The notes: generated by a model not told the origin, from the sequence alone. Positions 52,636 to 63,018 are shown, counted from the first letter of the stretch. The stretch: DNA of 64,000 bases from Bacteroidetes bacterium UBA6221 (GCA_002421685.1 DISB01000010.1:125324-189323), one strand, 5' to 3'. Program-made: numbers and translations.

Positions 52636-54747
52636 TTATTGCACGCTGAATCTCATTACAGTTATTCCATCATCGCCCACCAGCTTAAGCATATATACAC
52701 CTGTAGCTATTTGCGGCAACGTTAATTCTTCATGCAGAACTCCATTATCTGTACGGGCGACATTCCTGTACACTAACTGGCCCAGGGCATTGGTGACTTC
52801 TATAGATAAAGCCTTACCGAAAGTCACTTTTCCCTTGAGCGTGAAACTGCCGTTATTGGGATTAGGATAAAGCGTTAATTCGTTTACACCATTCATGCTA
52901 CCTACAGTGGTCAATACCTTCACTACTATTCCATTGCTTACAGCCGCTGCCGGTTGCGGGCATTTGTAATTACTCACCAGTTCCACACTGATGCTGTCAT
53001 TGTCGTTCAGGGTATTAGCGCTCCATACTGCTCCTGTTGCTCCCTGCACATCCTGGCCGTTACGCTTCCATTGATATTTCGGATTGTTGCCTCCATTGGT
53101 CGCCGTAGCGGTAAAGGTCACGTATTCGTCTACGTTCAGCGGCCTGTTGGGGTTGGCAGATATACTTACCGATGGCGTCAGCCAGGGCAGTACCTTCATT
53201 TCTACTTCATTGCTGGGGTCGGTATAAGGCACAAGGCATTTGGTATATTCAGTCATGTCCACTCTTACTATATCGCTATGGTTCAATGTGCTGCTGCTGA
53301 AAGATACGGAGTTGCCACCGGCAACCACGCCATTGATCCGCCACTGGTACGATGGCGTACCGCCATGATTATTAGGCAGTGCTGTGAAACTTACTTGTTC
53401 ACCCACGCAGATGCTGTCGCCCGGTGTCGGGAATATCACCACGAATGGCACCGGGTTAATATTGACTTTGACAGAACCTGCAAGAGACGTACAACCGTTG
53501 ACTGTAGCAATAACAATGTAAGTGCCCGTATCGCCAAACTGCATATTGTTTCTTGTAGGGTTCTGTGTATTGGCATTGTAGCCCCCAACGCCTGTCCAGC
53601 TATAAGTAGCATTGTTTACAGTAGTTGCATTCAATTGTAAAGTTTCGCCCACGCACATGGGGTTGCTGTAAGATACATTAGGTGTTGTCGGGATGGGATA
53701 TACTGTTGCCTGTGTACTGTCTTTATATAGGCACCCGTTCAGGTTGAGTGTTGCCACATACCAGCCCGATGCAACGGTTGTACTACCCGCTACGAATGTA
53801 TATTGCGTATTGGCAGAGAAACTATTAGGGCCCGCCCAGCTATAAGCAACCCCGCTTGTTGAAGCAGTAGATGAAAGATATAATGTATCCCCTGCACATA
53901 CAGGGCCGCTGTTAGTTAGCGCAACGGCAGCAGGCATAGGTTTTACCAATACGGTTGCCGTATCAGTAAGCGAACAGCCGTTGAGCATGGCCGCCGCTAT
54001 ATAGTCCCCGCTCATAGCGGTGGTAGTGTTGGTTATAGATGGGTTCTGGGCGGTAGAACTGTAACTACCCGGTCCTGTCCATGTCCAGCTAACACCAGGA
54101 GTGGAAGTAGAAGCTGTAAAATTCAGGGTTTCACCGGCGCATATAGGGGTATTGACATTAGCAACAGGTTTTGCCGGCAGTGGTTTTACCGTTACACTTA
54201 CCGTATCATTAAGAGGGCAGCCGTTAAGCGTACCCGTTACATAATAATTGCCATTCTGAGATGCGGTAGCGCCATTGACAAAGGGTGTGGCGCTGTTGGA
54301 ATTGAATCCGTTAGGCCCCGTCCATACGTAAATTACACCCGGCGAAGTGGATGAAGCGGTGAAGTTGAGCGTCTCACCCGTACAGATTGGTGCATTGGAG
54401 GTTGCCCCAAAGTTGGCGGGGCGGGGTTTTACCACTACGGTCACAGTATCCCTTGAAATACAGTTGCCATTGCCCGCATATAGCACATAGTCTCCTGACA
54501 TGGCAGCAGTAGCTACAGGCAGTACCGGGTTCTGTGTGTTGGAAGTGAAACTGTTTGGTCCCGTCCAGCTATAACTGTTGCCGGTACCATTTGCCGTACC
54601 GAATAATTTCAAAGTATCGTCGGCACATATGGGTGCATTGCTGGTGGCCAATGTGCCGGACGGGCCGGTGCCGGTGTTTACCACTACTGTAGTTGTGTCT
54701 TTAGCTGTGCAGCCATACAAACGGGCGGTCACAATATAATCGCCACT
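52636..54747 (-). pseudogene. 3' part of frameshifted Ig-like repeat T9SS protein
   Basis: About 700 residues in the frame that continues the gene starting at 55894. It resumes in the middle of the first Ig-like module (SGDYIVTARLYGC), then has five more CHU_C-type Ig modules of the form C.GDTL ... W(T/A)GP.SF ... SGDY.V...NGC. Two modules of a different Ig type follow (YQWRING, YQWKRNGQ), then a T9SS type A sorting domain (LTLYPNPNNGSFTLKG ... GVYMLKLV). Because the sorting domain lies here, the upstream fragment alone could not be secreted by T9SS. A free-standing start within this part would lack a signal peptide, so it is not an independent secreted gene. Confidence 0.8.
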
Positions 54748-54748
54748 A
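54746..54748 (-). other. Frameshift/premature stop inside the first Ig module
   Basis: On the reverse strand the sequence reads GGT-ACA-T-AGT-GGC-GAT. Removing the single T restores P-G-T-S-G-D-Y, which matches P-G-T-S-G-T-Y in the paralogue at 55952-59683. With the T the frame meets TAG at 54748-54746. No homopolymer run is present, so slippage during replication or sequencing is not the obvious cause. Confidence 0.8.
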
Positions 54749-55894
54749 TGTACCGGGCAGCGGCGAATTGATTTTAGGATTTTGTAACGCAGAGTTGAAA
54801 CTGTTGGGTCCTGTCCACGACCAGGTAACGCCCGATGTAGCAGTTGTCGCTAACAGTTTCAGTGTATCATTGGCGCATACCGGGCCATTACTATTGGCCA
54901 CAGGCTTGGTTATCGGGCCATTGCCTATTTTGATACTAATGCTTGCCTCGGATGTATCTGCATAATTTGATGCCACTATCCTGATTTTATAGCCCGTGCC
55001 GGTCGCGGTATTGGCCGGTATCACCGCCGTTATCATCCCTGATGTATCCGAAGTAACAGAGCCGATATTAACCGGCGATGCAAAACTGCCGGACGCATTC
55101 GACAGCTGAAGTGTAAATATGTTGTTCGATTGCTTTTTCTTGGATGATACGTAAGCGATATTAATCGTGTCGCCCGAGCATTTTAATGAATCATTAAAAA
55201 CAAACGAAAGCGAGTCATACACTTTAAGGACGATTGAGTCAATAAGGTAATACGTAATATTGCCGCTTGTCGTAACAGGCACATAGGTTACATTAGAAGG
55301 GCTTAACGAACCACCGATAGCAATGTTGTCGTAGGCGGAATCCGCAATAAAGGTTTTGCTCAACCGTACCCAGTTCTGCGTGTCGGTAATTACCATACTC
55401 GTCCAGTCAACTTTAGGAGCAATAGGCACTAGCCCTATACCTGGATATGATGTTGGACCGGCATCATAGAAAAAAACGGCAAGGTCATTAGTACCGCCGG
55501 CTGAAAAATTGGCCAATGAAACAGACATGGAGATTTCATACATCATTCCCACCTGTAGCGGGGTTATCGGCCGGGTTATATATTCCTTCACAGTGAAGGT
55601 AAATGTGGTATTGAAAATACCCATGTACCCGTTGCCGCTGGCCGGCCATTGGTAGCCTACAACGCTGGTAGGTATGCCGGGGCCGTTGATGCCCCCCGTA
55701 AAACAGGTATTAAAATAGTCGGGGCTACCCGAGTTATTCCACGATAGCCAGCCCGTGGCGTTGCCTACCTGCGAAAAAGCACTGGGGCAATTAGTATAAG
55801 TTTCAAAATTCCCGTTTGGAACAAGATTTGGCTGCGCTGTCGCACATACGGTTGCCATCGCCGTAAGGATAAAAGCTGATAACAGTCTTTTCAT
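54746..55894 (-). CDS. 5' part of frameshifted Ig-like repeat T9SS protein
   Basis: 382 residues to the premature stop. Signal peptide (about 1-20), then an N-terminal domain shared by all three paralogues: LVPNGNFETYTNCP, GSPDYFNTC and YITRPITPLQVGMMYEISMSV. A second domain follows (SLKCSGDTINIAYVSSKK ... GYKIRIVASN), then the first half of Ig-like module 1 (CANDTLKLLATTATSGV). Alone it would be exported to the periplasm without a T9SS sorting domain. Repaired at 54748, the gene would encode 1085 residues with six CHU_C-type modules. Confidence 0.85.
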   Translation of the reverse strand: MKRLLSAFILTAMATVCATAQPNLVPNGNFETYTNCPSAFSQVGNATGWLSWNNSGSPDYFNTCFTGGINGPGIPTSVVGYQWPASGNGYMGIFNTTFTFTVKEYITRPITPLQVGMMYEISMSVSLANFSAGGTNDLAVFFYDAGPTSYPGIGLVPIAPKVDWTSMVITDTQNWVRLSKTFIADSAYDNIAIGGSLSPSNVTYVPVTTSGNITYYLIDSIVLKVYDSLSFVFNDSLKCSGDTINIAYVSSKKKQSNNIFTLQLSNASGSFASPVNIGSVTSDTSGMITAVIPANTATGTGYKIRIVASNYADTSEASISIKIGNGPITKPVANSNGPVCANDTLKLLATTATSGVTWSWTGPNSFNSALQNPKINSPLPGT

Positions 55895-55951
55895 TTAATG
55901 TTCGTTTACCTGTATTAAACTAAGATAGTTTATATACTCTGCGGTACAGAC

Positions 55952-58900
55952 TTAACGTACTTGTACCTTGAATACGGCTAATCCTTCATCAGCTTTCACC
56001 CTGAGCATATACAGTCCGGCAGGCGCACACGGCAGTGCGATTTCATGATACAATATTCCGTTTTGAGTTTCTGTGTCACCCTCAAAAACGGTTTTTCCAA
56101 CGGCGTTTATTACCTCTAATTTAACTATTTCTGTAGTATTTAGTCTCCCGCTAAGGATAAATTTCCCATTATTAGGATTGGGGTACAATACTAATCCGTT
56201 TATGTCGCTCGTCCCATCCACTCCCGTCAATACCTTCACCACTATCCCATTGCTTAGCGCACCTGGTGGTTGCGGGCATTTGTAGCTGCTGATAATTTCT
56301 ACGCTGATGCTGTCATTATCGTTCAGTGTATTGGCGCTCCAAATACTGCCGGTGGCACCTACAATATCCTGCCCGTTGCGCTTCCACTGGTATTTAGGGT
56401 TGTTGCCTCCATTGGTCGCTGTCGCAGTAAAGGTCGCATATTCATTTTCCTTCAGGGGCCGGTTAGGATTTGCGGTTATCGTTACAGACGGTGCCAACAC
56501 AGGCACTACGGTCATGGTCACATCATTGCTTTGGTCTGTATAGGGTACACTACATTTGGTGTTCTCCGTCATACCGCAGCGCACTATATCCTGGTCGTTC
56601 AGCGTAGTAGTTGAAAAAACGGTACCCGTTCCCGCCGTTTGCCCGTTAACATACCATTGATACGTTGGTGTGCCGCCATGATTGCTGGGTATTGCAGTAA
56701 ACATCACGGATTTCCCCTGGCAAACGCTATCGGCAGGGTTGGCTTGTATCACCACAAAAGGAGTGGGATTGAGATATATCTTCTCCGAATCTCGAGGTGA
56801 TATACATCCGTTTACAGTAACGTTCAGGGTATACATGCCCGTATCAGAGTATTGCATATTGCTTCTGATAGGGCTTTGAGAGGAAGAAGAAAAGCTATTT
56901 GGGCCGCTCCACGAATACACTGCTCCCGCCACAGCTCCTGTGCCTAAATTGAGTGTTTCTCCCAGGCAGAGCGGACTGCTGAATGTTATGTTGGGGGTTG
57001 CAGGAATAGGGTGAACCATTGCATTGGTACTGTCAATATACAGGCATCCATTCAGGTTGACCGTCATCTTATACCATCCTGCCGCCGCTGTGGATGCGTT
57101 GGCAATGACAGCGTTTTGTGTTCCGGTGTTGAAACCGGCTGGCCCTGTCCAGGTATAGCCAGCCCCGGTGGTTGATGACGTTGAAAACAGTTTCAGGGTA
57201 TCTCCGGCGCAAGCAGGGCTATTGTTGGAAAGAGTTACCTCCTGGGGTTTGGGTTTCACCAGCACGGTGGTAGTATCTTTCCGGTTGCATCCATTCAGAT
57301 TGGCAATAACCACATAATCTCCGCTCATAACAGTGGTGGTGGTACTTATCGTTGGATTTTGATTGGAAGAACTGTAGCTATTCGGTCCTATCCAGCTATA
57401 GCTTACACCGCTTGTTGTGCTCGACGATGTAAGGTACAGCACCTGCCCTGCGCATAACGGGCTGTTACTATTGGCTACAGGTTTATCCGGTAATGGTTTT
57501 ACTAACACCGCCACGGTATCGTAATAATTGCAGCCATTCATAGTCGCGGTTGCAAAGTAGTTCCCCGTGTGAATACCCCATACGTTTAGTATAAATGGCG
57601 TGGCCGATGTCGAGTTGAAACTGTTGGGCCCTGTCCAGGCGTATGATACTCCCGAAAAACTGCTGCTGGCTGAGAAATTTATATTATCCCCCGTGCACAA
57701 AGGGCTATTGCTGGTGGCCGTAAAAACCGGAACGGGTTTTATCGTTACGCTTGTGCTTTTTACAAAACTGCAGCCATTGTAAGATGCTGTAACAGTATAG
57801 GTGCCGGACGTGCCGGGCACGGTATTCCCAATTTCCGGGTTCTTATTGTTCGAGGTGAAACTATTCGGCCCGGCCCAACTATACGATACGGCGTTAGTGG
57901 TGGATGAACCCGCGGTAAGTTTCAATGTATCGGGCTCGCATAGGGGGCCGTTATTGCCTGCGGTCACAATGCCGGGTGATTCTTTGAGTGTAAGATGGGC
58001 CGTGTCCTTCACCTGGCAGCCATTGAGGGTGGCGGTAACAATATAACTTCCGGTGTCGCTGTACAACGCCGGTGCAAAGTACGGATTCTTCAGCGTGGAA
58101 CTGTAAGAATTAGGGCCGGCCCAGGAATAAGTGACACCCGACGATGTAGTAGTATTGGCAAACAACCTGGCGGTATCATAATAACATACCGCGCTGTTAG
58201 AACTGGCGCTGAAATCAGCCGGGAGGGGTTTTACAGTCACTACAACACTATCCTTGGTGGTGCAGCCGCTAAACGATGCGGTGACTATATAGGTACCTGC
58301 TGCCGTGTTTGTTACATTGTATATTTTAGGCGATTGCACAGTTGACAGGAAATTGCCCGGCCCTGTCCAACTGAACGTTGTACCTGTCGGCGCCGTGGTA
58401 TTGATGCTCAATGTATCATTTGCGCAAACGTATATCAGCGTATCATTGATGAAGATATCGTCCATGTTGATAATATTCACATCTACCGTGTCTTCCGACG
58501 TACAACCAAAAGACCTTGCGGAAACGATATAATCGCCTATCGCCAATTGCGATGGGTATAAAATGGTCGGATTCTGCATATAGGAAACGAACCCGTAGGG
58601 GCCCACCCATTTGTAGCTGACATTTTGCGAACTACTGGTAGCATAGAGTTCCAGCGTGTCGTTACTGCATACCGGGCTGTTGCTGGTGGCAACCGGTTTT
58701 GACGGCACACTGTTCCCTATCATAATATTTTTGCCAAAGGTGATGGAAAAGGAATTAGGCGAATTGGATGTACCCCTCATTCTATATTGTGTTCCCGGCC
58801 ACACATTAGGTATGACGCATTGAATGACTCCCGATGTGTCGGACTGTATTGAGCCGATGGTGATGGGCATGCCAAAATTGCCGAACGAATCGGATAGCTC

Positions 58901-59683
58901 AATGGTAAAGGTATTTGTGGAAGAATATGCGTTGCTGAATGCAACATAAGGTACGTTCACGGTGTCTCCCACGCAAAGCAGTGTATCAGCCAACTCAAGA
59001 TAAAATGTATCCAGCCGCTTCAATGCCACATCGTCAATATAGTAGTAGGCATACAACTGCCCGGTTCCTATCGTGTCAATATCATAAGTGTTACTGGGAT
59101 CGTTGTAGGGACCTATGACTATATTATCATAAGCAGAGTCGGCTACAAAAGTTTTGGACAACAGTATCCAGTTGGCGGTGTCTGTTAATGTTCCCAAAGA
59201 GTAAAAATGTATCTGCGGCGTGTCAGTCAACAGGCCCGTGGTGTTGTGGAATGCCATTCCTGTGTCATAGAAAAATATGCCGATGTTGTTGGTCGCCAAT
59301 GCAAACGAACCGCGGCTCACAGCCAGTGACATTTGATACATGCCACCCGGTTGCAGCGCCGGTATGTGAGCAGTGATGTATTCATAATGCGCAACGGGCG
59401 TATAATGCGTCATGATACCGCAATAGGCGTTGCCGCTTAATGCTGTTTGTTGCCCCGCGTAGTTATTTGGCACGCTTAAATTACCGCTGTTGCACGAATG
59501 GAGGTAATCCGGCGATGAACTGGTGAAAGACCTCCAGTCTTTGCAAGCCGATGTTACCTGCCCGTAGTTGGTAGGGCAACTTGCGGTATCTTCAAAACCA
59601 GGGTTGGGCAAAATATTAAACTGCCCCTTTACCGCGCAGGGTAACAGGAGTGACAGGAATATTGTTGATAGAAAAGACCTCAT
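55952..59683 (-). CDS. Ig-like repeat surface protein with T9SS sorting domain (8 modules)
   Basis: 1243 residues from the ATG at 59683; the frame is open back to 59710, but the signal peptide (RSFLSTIFLSLLLPCAVKG) starts here. The N-terminal domain (NPGFEDTASCP, SPDYLHSC) and the connecting domain match the neighbouring paralogues. Eight CHU_C-associated Ig-like modules of about 85 residues follow, each with a paired Cys, a W-x-GP core and an NGC strand. Then come two YQW modules and a T9SS type A domain (LVLYPNPNNGKFILSG). Probably an extended, repetitive cell-surface or secreted adhesin. It begins 38 bases after the stop of the 4-module paralogue. Confidence 0.9.
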   Translation of the reverse strand: MRSFLSTIFLSLLLPCAVKGQFNILPNPGFEDTASCPTNYGQVTSACKDWRSFTSSSPDYLHSCNSGNLSVPNNYAGQQTALSGNAYCGIMTHYTPVAHYEYITAHIPALQPGGMYQMSLAVSRGSFALATNNIGIFFYDTGMAFHNTTGLLTDTPQIHFYSLGTLTDTANWILLSKTFVADSAYDNIVIGPYNDPSNTYDIDTIGTGQLYAYYYIDDVALKRLDTFYLELADTLLCVGDTVNVPYVAFSNAYSSTNTFTIELSDSFGNFGMPITIGSIQSDTSGVIQCVIPNVWPGTQYRMRGTSNSPNSFSITFGKNIMIGNSVPSKPVATSNSPVCSNDTLELYATSSSQNVSYKWVGPYGFVSYMQNPTILYPSQLAIGDYIVSARSFGCTSEDTVDVNIINMDDIFINDTLIYVCANDTLSINTTAPTGTTFSWTGPGNFLSTVQSPKIYNVTNTAAGTYIVTASFSGCTTKDSVVVTVKPLPADFSASSNSAVCYYDTARLFANTTTSSGVTYSWAGPNSYSSTLKNPYFAPALYSDTGSYIVTATLNGCQVKDTAHLTLKESPGIVTAGNNGPLCEPDTLKLTAGSSTTNAVSYSWAGPNSFTSNNKNPEIGNTVPGTSGTYTVTASYNGCSFVKSTSVTIKPVPVFTATSNSPLCTGDNINFSASSSFSGVSYAWTGPNSFNSTSATPFILNVWGIHTGNYFATATMNGCNYYDTVAVLVKPLPDKPVANSNSPLCAGQVLYLTSSSTTSGVSYSWIGPNSYSSSNQNPTISTTTTVMSGDYVVIANLNGCNRKDTTTVLVKPKPQEVTLSNNSPACAGDTLKLFSTSSTTGAGYTWTGPAGFNTGTQNAVIANASTAAAGWYKMTVNLNGCLYIDSTNAMVHPIPATPNITFSSPLCLGETLNLGTGAVAGAVYSWSGPNSFSSSSQSPIRSNMQYSDTGMYTLNVTVNGCISPRDSEKIYLNPTPFVVIQANPADSVCQGKSVMFTAIPSNHGGTPTYQWYVNGQTAGTGTVFSTTTLNDQDIVRCGMTENTKCSVPYTDQSNDVTMTVVPVLAPSVTITANPNRPLKENEYATFTATATNGGNNPKYQWKRNGQDIVGATGSIWSANTLNDNDSISVEIISSYKCPQPPGALSNGIVVKVLTGVDGTSDINGLVLYPNPNNGKFILSGRLNTTEIVKLEVINAVGKTVFEGDTETQNGILYHEIALPCAPAGLYMLRVKADEGLAVFKVQVR

Positions 59684-59721
59684 CGTTCCGGTTGCGTATA
59701 AATATAGCACATTTTCCCATA

Positions 59722-62493
59722 TTAATAAATAATGACTTTCAGCAGGCTTGTCCGGTCACGGTACTTTGCTCTCAGCATATACACCCCGGGAGTCGTTTCA
59801 GGCAATATTATTTCCTTAAATAGTCTGCCATTGCCGGCTGTTATCCTGGTCTCGTATACCACTTGCCCCAGTGCATTAACCAGGTAAATAGTCACTTCTC
59901 CTTCGGAGAGGCCGGGCGAGGTCTCTATTATAAACCTGCCATTATTAGGATTGGGGTACAACGTTAAGGCACTTTTATCGCCCAGGCTTCCGACCGATGC
60001 TAACACTTTCACTATTATCCCATTGCTCTGCGCACCGGCAGGTTGCGGGCATTTATAACTGCTGACTAATTCCACGCTGATGCTGTCATTATCGTTCAGG
60101 GCATTGGCGCTCCATACACTGCCGGTGGCACCTACTATATCCTGCCCGTTGCGCTTCCACTGGTATTGTGGGTTGTTCCCTCCATTGCTAGCAGCGGCGG
60201 TAAAGGTCACGTATTCATTTTCTTTCAACGGCCTGTTGGGATTGGCGGATATACTTACCGATGGCGCCAGCCAGGGCAATACGTTCATGGTTATATCATT
60301 GCTGGGGTCTGTATAGGGCACACTGCATTTGGTATTTTCCGTCATGTCGCAGCGCACTATATCCTGGTCGTTCAGCGTAGTAGTTGAAAAAACACTACCT
60401 GTTCCCGACGTTTGCCCGTTGACATACCATTGATACATTGGCGTACCACCATGATTGTTGGGCAATGCTGTAAAATTCACCCTGTCGCCATGGCAGATGC
60501 TGTCGGCAGGATTGGCAAATATCACCACAAACGGTAGTGGGTTGATATTCACCGTTGCAGCAACAGTGTCCGATGTACAGCCATTGACAGTAGTAGTTAG
60601 TTTATATGTTCCCGTATCACCAAACTGCATATTACTGCGAGCGGGGTTTTGTGCTGAAGAAGAAAAATTGCCCGGCCCGGCCCAGCTATACGATGCACCC
60701 GAAACGGTAGCAGTGCCCAGGTTCAGTGTCTCGCCCACGCACAGCGGATTAGTATAACTGATATTAGGCACGGCAGGTATGGGGTGTATAGTAGCGTAGG
60801 TACTGTCAGCATAATTGCAGCCATTCAGCCCAGTCAGCATCTTATACCAGCCCGTCATGCCTGCTGTGATATTTACCCTGTTGGTATTTTGTGTAGTAGC
60901 GGTAAAACTGCCAGGTCCGCTCCAACTATAAGTACTGCCCGTAGTTGAAGCGGTGGAAGACAATTGAAGCGTATCACCCGCACAGATGGGTGTATTATTG
61001 CTCAATGTCACTGCGGCGGGCAGTGGCTTCACCAATACAGTCGTGGTATCTTTTCGGTTGCAGCCGTTCAGGTCGGCGGTTACAATATAGTCACCGCTCA
61101 TAGCAGTAGTGCTGTTGCCCACCGATGTGTCCTGCGCAGAAGAAGCAAAACTACCCGGCCCCGCCCAGCTATAGCTCACGCCACTTGTACTGCTCAATGA
61201 ACTGAGGTGCAAACTATCTCCCGCACACAGTGGACTGTTATTATTGGCTACAGGTTTTGCTGGCAATGGTTTTACAGTGACGGATAGGGTGTCTTTTACC
61301 TCACAACCGTAAAATTTAAGGGTTGCATAATAATCTCCACTATTGGCAGGTAAAGCCCCATTGATGACAGGATTTTGCAATATTGAACTAAACCCGGACG
61401 GCCCTGTCCAGCTATAGGTGGTGGGTGTTACGTTGGTACTGGCGGAAAGGTTGAGTGTGCTGCCTTCGCAGATGGGGCTGTTGGTTACAATATTGATTGA
61501 GGAACTGTCGGGGTTACTTATTTTGATATTGAAGCCATTATCTTCAGACGTGTCAACATTGTTATTAGCTATCATTCTTATCCGATACCCGGCTCCATTT
61601 TTTAGATTCTTGGGAATAACCCCTACAAGTGTGTCAGATGTTCTTGACATCTTTGTTCCTATTATTGTCGGGTTCAAAAAACTTCCATTGGAATCTGAAA
61701 GTTGGAGAGTAAAAGTGTTGTTGGTTGAAAAATACGTTATATCATTTACTCTGTATGGAGCTCTAATTGTATCCCCCGCACATAGCAAACTATCACTAAA
61801 ATATATATCTGATTTCCCAACCCATTTAATTACAACAGAATCAAAGAAAAAATAAGTAGTACCATTACCACTTAATGTCATTCCCTGATAGTTTCTCACA
61901 TTAACAAAAGCACCTATGACAATGTGGTCATACGTTGAATCGGCAGTGTATAGCTGAGTTAGTCTCGTCCAATTTTGAGTATCTGTTATTGGGCTGTAAA
62001 ATGAATAATCAATTTGTGGTATCTGTGTTATACTGCCATACCCGGCATCCGATACTGGTCCGTTTTTATAGAGAAACAAGCCCAAACCGTTATGTGTATA
62101 TCCAGCATTATTTACAAGGTTAACAGAAATTGAAACTTCATAAGTTGAACCAATTGACAAAGGGCTAATAGCCCTGGTTATGTATTCTGCCACCCCGTTT
62201 TGAAAGTTGATACTAAAAATCCCTCCAGCATATGCATTTCCATCATCTGCGTATTGGTAAGAAAGATTGTTTGTGGGAACAGACCTATTGGGGTAAGTAG
62301 CACATGCGTTAAAATAATCTGGCGAACCAGCATTGTACCTTTGCCAGCCTATACAACTATCAATTTGTGGACCCTGGAAAGAAGGGCAGTTCGTATAATA
62401 TTCAAAACTCCCGTTCGGCACATGATTAAACTGCCCTCTTACTAATACAGGCAAAAACTGTAAGAACAACAATGCTGATAGCAGGTACTTCAT
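59722..62493 (-). CDS. Ig-like repeat surface protein with T9SS sorting domain (4 modules)
   Basis: 923 residues with a signal peptide (about 1-20, ending VRG). The N-terminal domain shows HVPNGSFEYYTNCP, GSPDYFNAC and EYITRAISPLSIGSTYEVS; a connecting domain (SLLCAGDTIRAPY) follows. Four CHU_C-type Ig modules (YSWTGPSGF, YSWAGPGSF, YSWSGPGSF, YSWAGPGNF), two YQW modules and a T9SS type A domain (LTLYPNPNNGRFIIE) complete it. It is the first gene of the reverse-strand tandem set. No clear -7/-33 pair is visible in the 150 bases upstream. Confidence 0.9.
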   Translation of the reverse strand: MKYLLSALLFLQFLPVLVRGQFNHVPNGSFEYYTNCPSFQGPQIDSCIGWQRYNAGSPDYFNACATYPNRSVPTNNLSYQYADDGNAYAGGIFSINFQNGVAEYITRAISPLSIGSTYEVSISVNLVNNAGYTHNGLGLFLYKNGPVSDAGYGSITQIPQIDYSFYSPITDTQNWTRLTQLYTADSTYDHIVIGAFVNVRNYQGMTLSGNGTTYFFFDSVVIKWVGKSDIYFSDSLLCAGDTIRAPYRVNDITYFSTNNTFTLQLSDSNGSFLNPTIIGTKMSRTSDTLVGVIPKNLKNGAGYRIRMIANNNVDTSEDNGFNIKISNPDSSSINIVTNSPICEGSTLNLSASTNVTPTTYSWTGPSGFSSILQNPVINGALPANSGDYYATLKFYGCEVKDTLSVTVKPLPAKPVANNNSPLCAGDSLHLSSLSSTSGVSYSWAGPGSFASSAQDTSVGNSTTAMSGDYIVTADLNGCNRKDTTTVLVKPLPAAVTLSNNTPICAGDTLQLSSTASTTGSTYSWSGPGSFTATTQNTNRVNITAGMTGWYKMLTGLNGCNYADSTYATIHPIPAVPNISYTNPLCVGETLNLGTATVSGASYSWAGPGNFSSSAQNPARSNMQFGDTGTYKLTTTVNGCTSDTVAATVNINPLPFVVIFANPADSICHGDRVNFTALPNNHGGTPMYQWYVNGQTSGTGSVFSTTTLNDQDIVRCDMTENTKCSVPYTDPSNDITMNVLPWLAPSVSISANPNRPLKENEYVTFTAAASNGGNNPQYQWKRNGQDIVGATGSVWSANALNDNDSISVELVSSYKCPQPAGAQSNGIIVKVLASVGSLGDKSALTLYPNPNNGRFIIETSPGLSEGEVTIYLVNALGQVVYETRITAGNGRLFKEIILPETTPGVYMLRAKYRDRTSLLKVIIY

Positions 62494-62933
62494 AAGCTCA
62501 AGGTTGTATATAAATATACGCTATTTAGCACATATCATAGTATTCAAATAATCAACCTCATCACGGTTAAGACAAGAATTATTTTAATAAATGACATAAA
62601 ATTCGTATTTTTGTTATAGTAAATTACGAAGTAAAGTCTCGGCTCTTAACCATGAATACAATCACCATCAGAACCTCAATAATAGCTGGTCGAACACGCC
62701 AGTGCCTCTTTACCCGGCCACTTCCAATTCAAAATTTTATTCCAAAAATCCGGGAACAAAATGGAACATTTTATGCCAACCGCTCACAAACAACCAACTA
62801 TACAACATGAAAATGCCAATATCTTCATTTTGCCACCCAAAATGGGAACAAAAAAGGTCTCAAATTGTGCGGAAAACGGATTATTATCAATGAAAAACGA
62901 CAACAACTTAGCGCCCATTATCCTATTGCCTTA

Positions 62934-63006
62934 TTAACCTATTAACCTTTTAACCCCGCAAGATCCCCTTTTGAACCCAATTAACCTTTTATCCAATTAA
63001 CCTTTT
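62934..63006 (+). repeat. TTAACC array upstream of alaS
   Basis: TTAACC occurs at 62934, 62942, 62949, 62981 and 62997, and the longer TTAACCTTTT at 62942-62951, 62981-62990 and 62997-63006. All are in the same orientation and end just before the alaS -7 element. The irregular spacing (8, 7, 32, 16) does not follow helical phase. It could be a binding-site cluster or a decayed short tandem repeat. Confidence 0.4.
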
Positions 63007-63010
63007 AAAT

Positions 63011-63018
63011 TAGCTTTG
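63011..63018 (+). promoter_or_regulatory. alaS -7 promoter element
   Basis: TAGCTTTG matches TAnnTTTG and ends 23 bases before the alaS ATG. TTTT at 62987-62990, 20 bases upstream, is a three-of-four match to the -33 TTTG and lies within the TTAACC array. Confidence 0.5.

Noticed and set aside
53640..61855. Forward-strand open frames within the Ig-repeat genes
   Set aside because: They recur at the same position in each paralogue because the modules repeat, and they mirror the reverse-strand codons; they are shadow frames.
52636..62493. CRISPR-like or simple tandem DNA repeat
   Set aside because: The repetition is at protein level, with modules of about 255 bases that differ in sequence and encode Ig-like folds. 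There are no short identical repeats with unique spacers.
62702..62893. 63-codon frame in the alaS upstream region
   Set aside because: It has no promoter of its own, an unlikely composition and no recognisable motif, and it overlaps another small frame of equal weakness.
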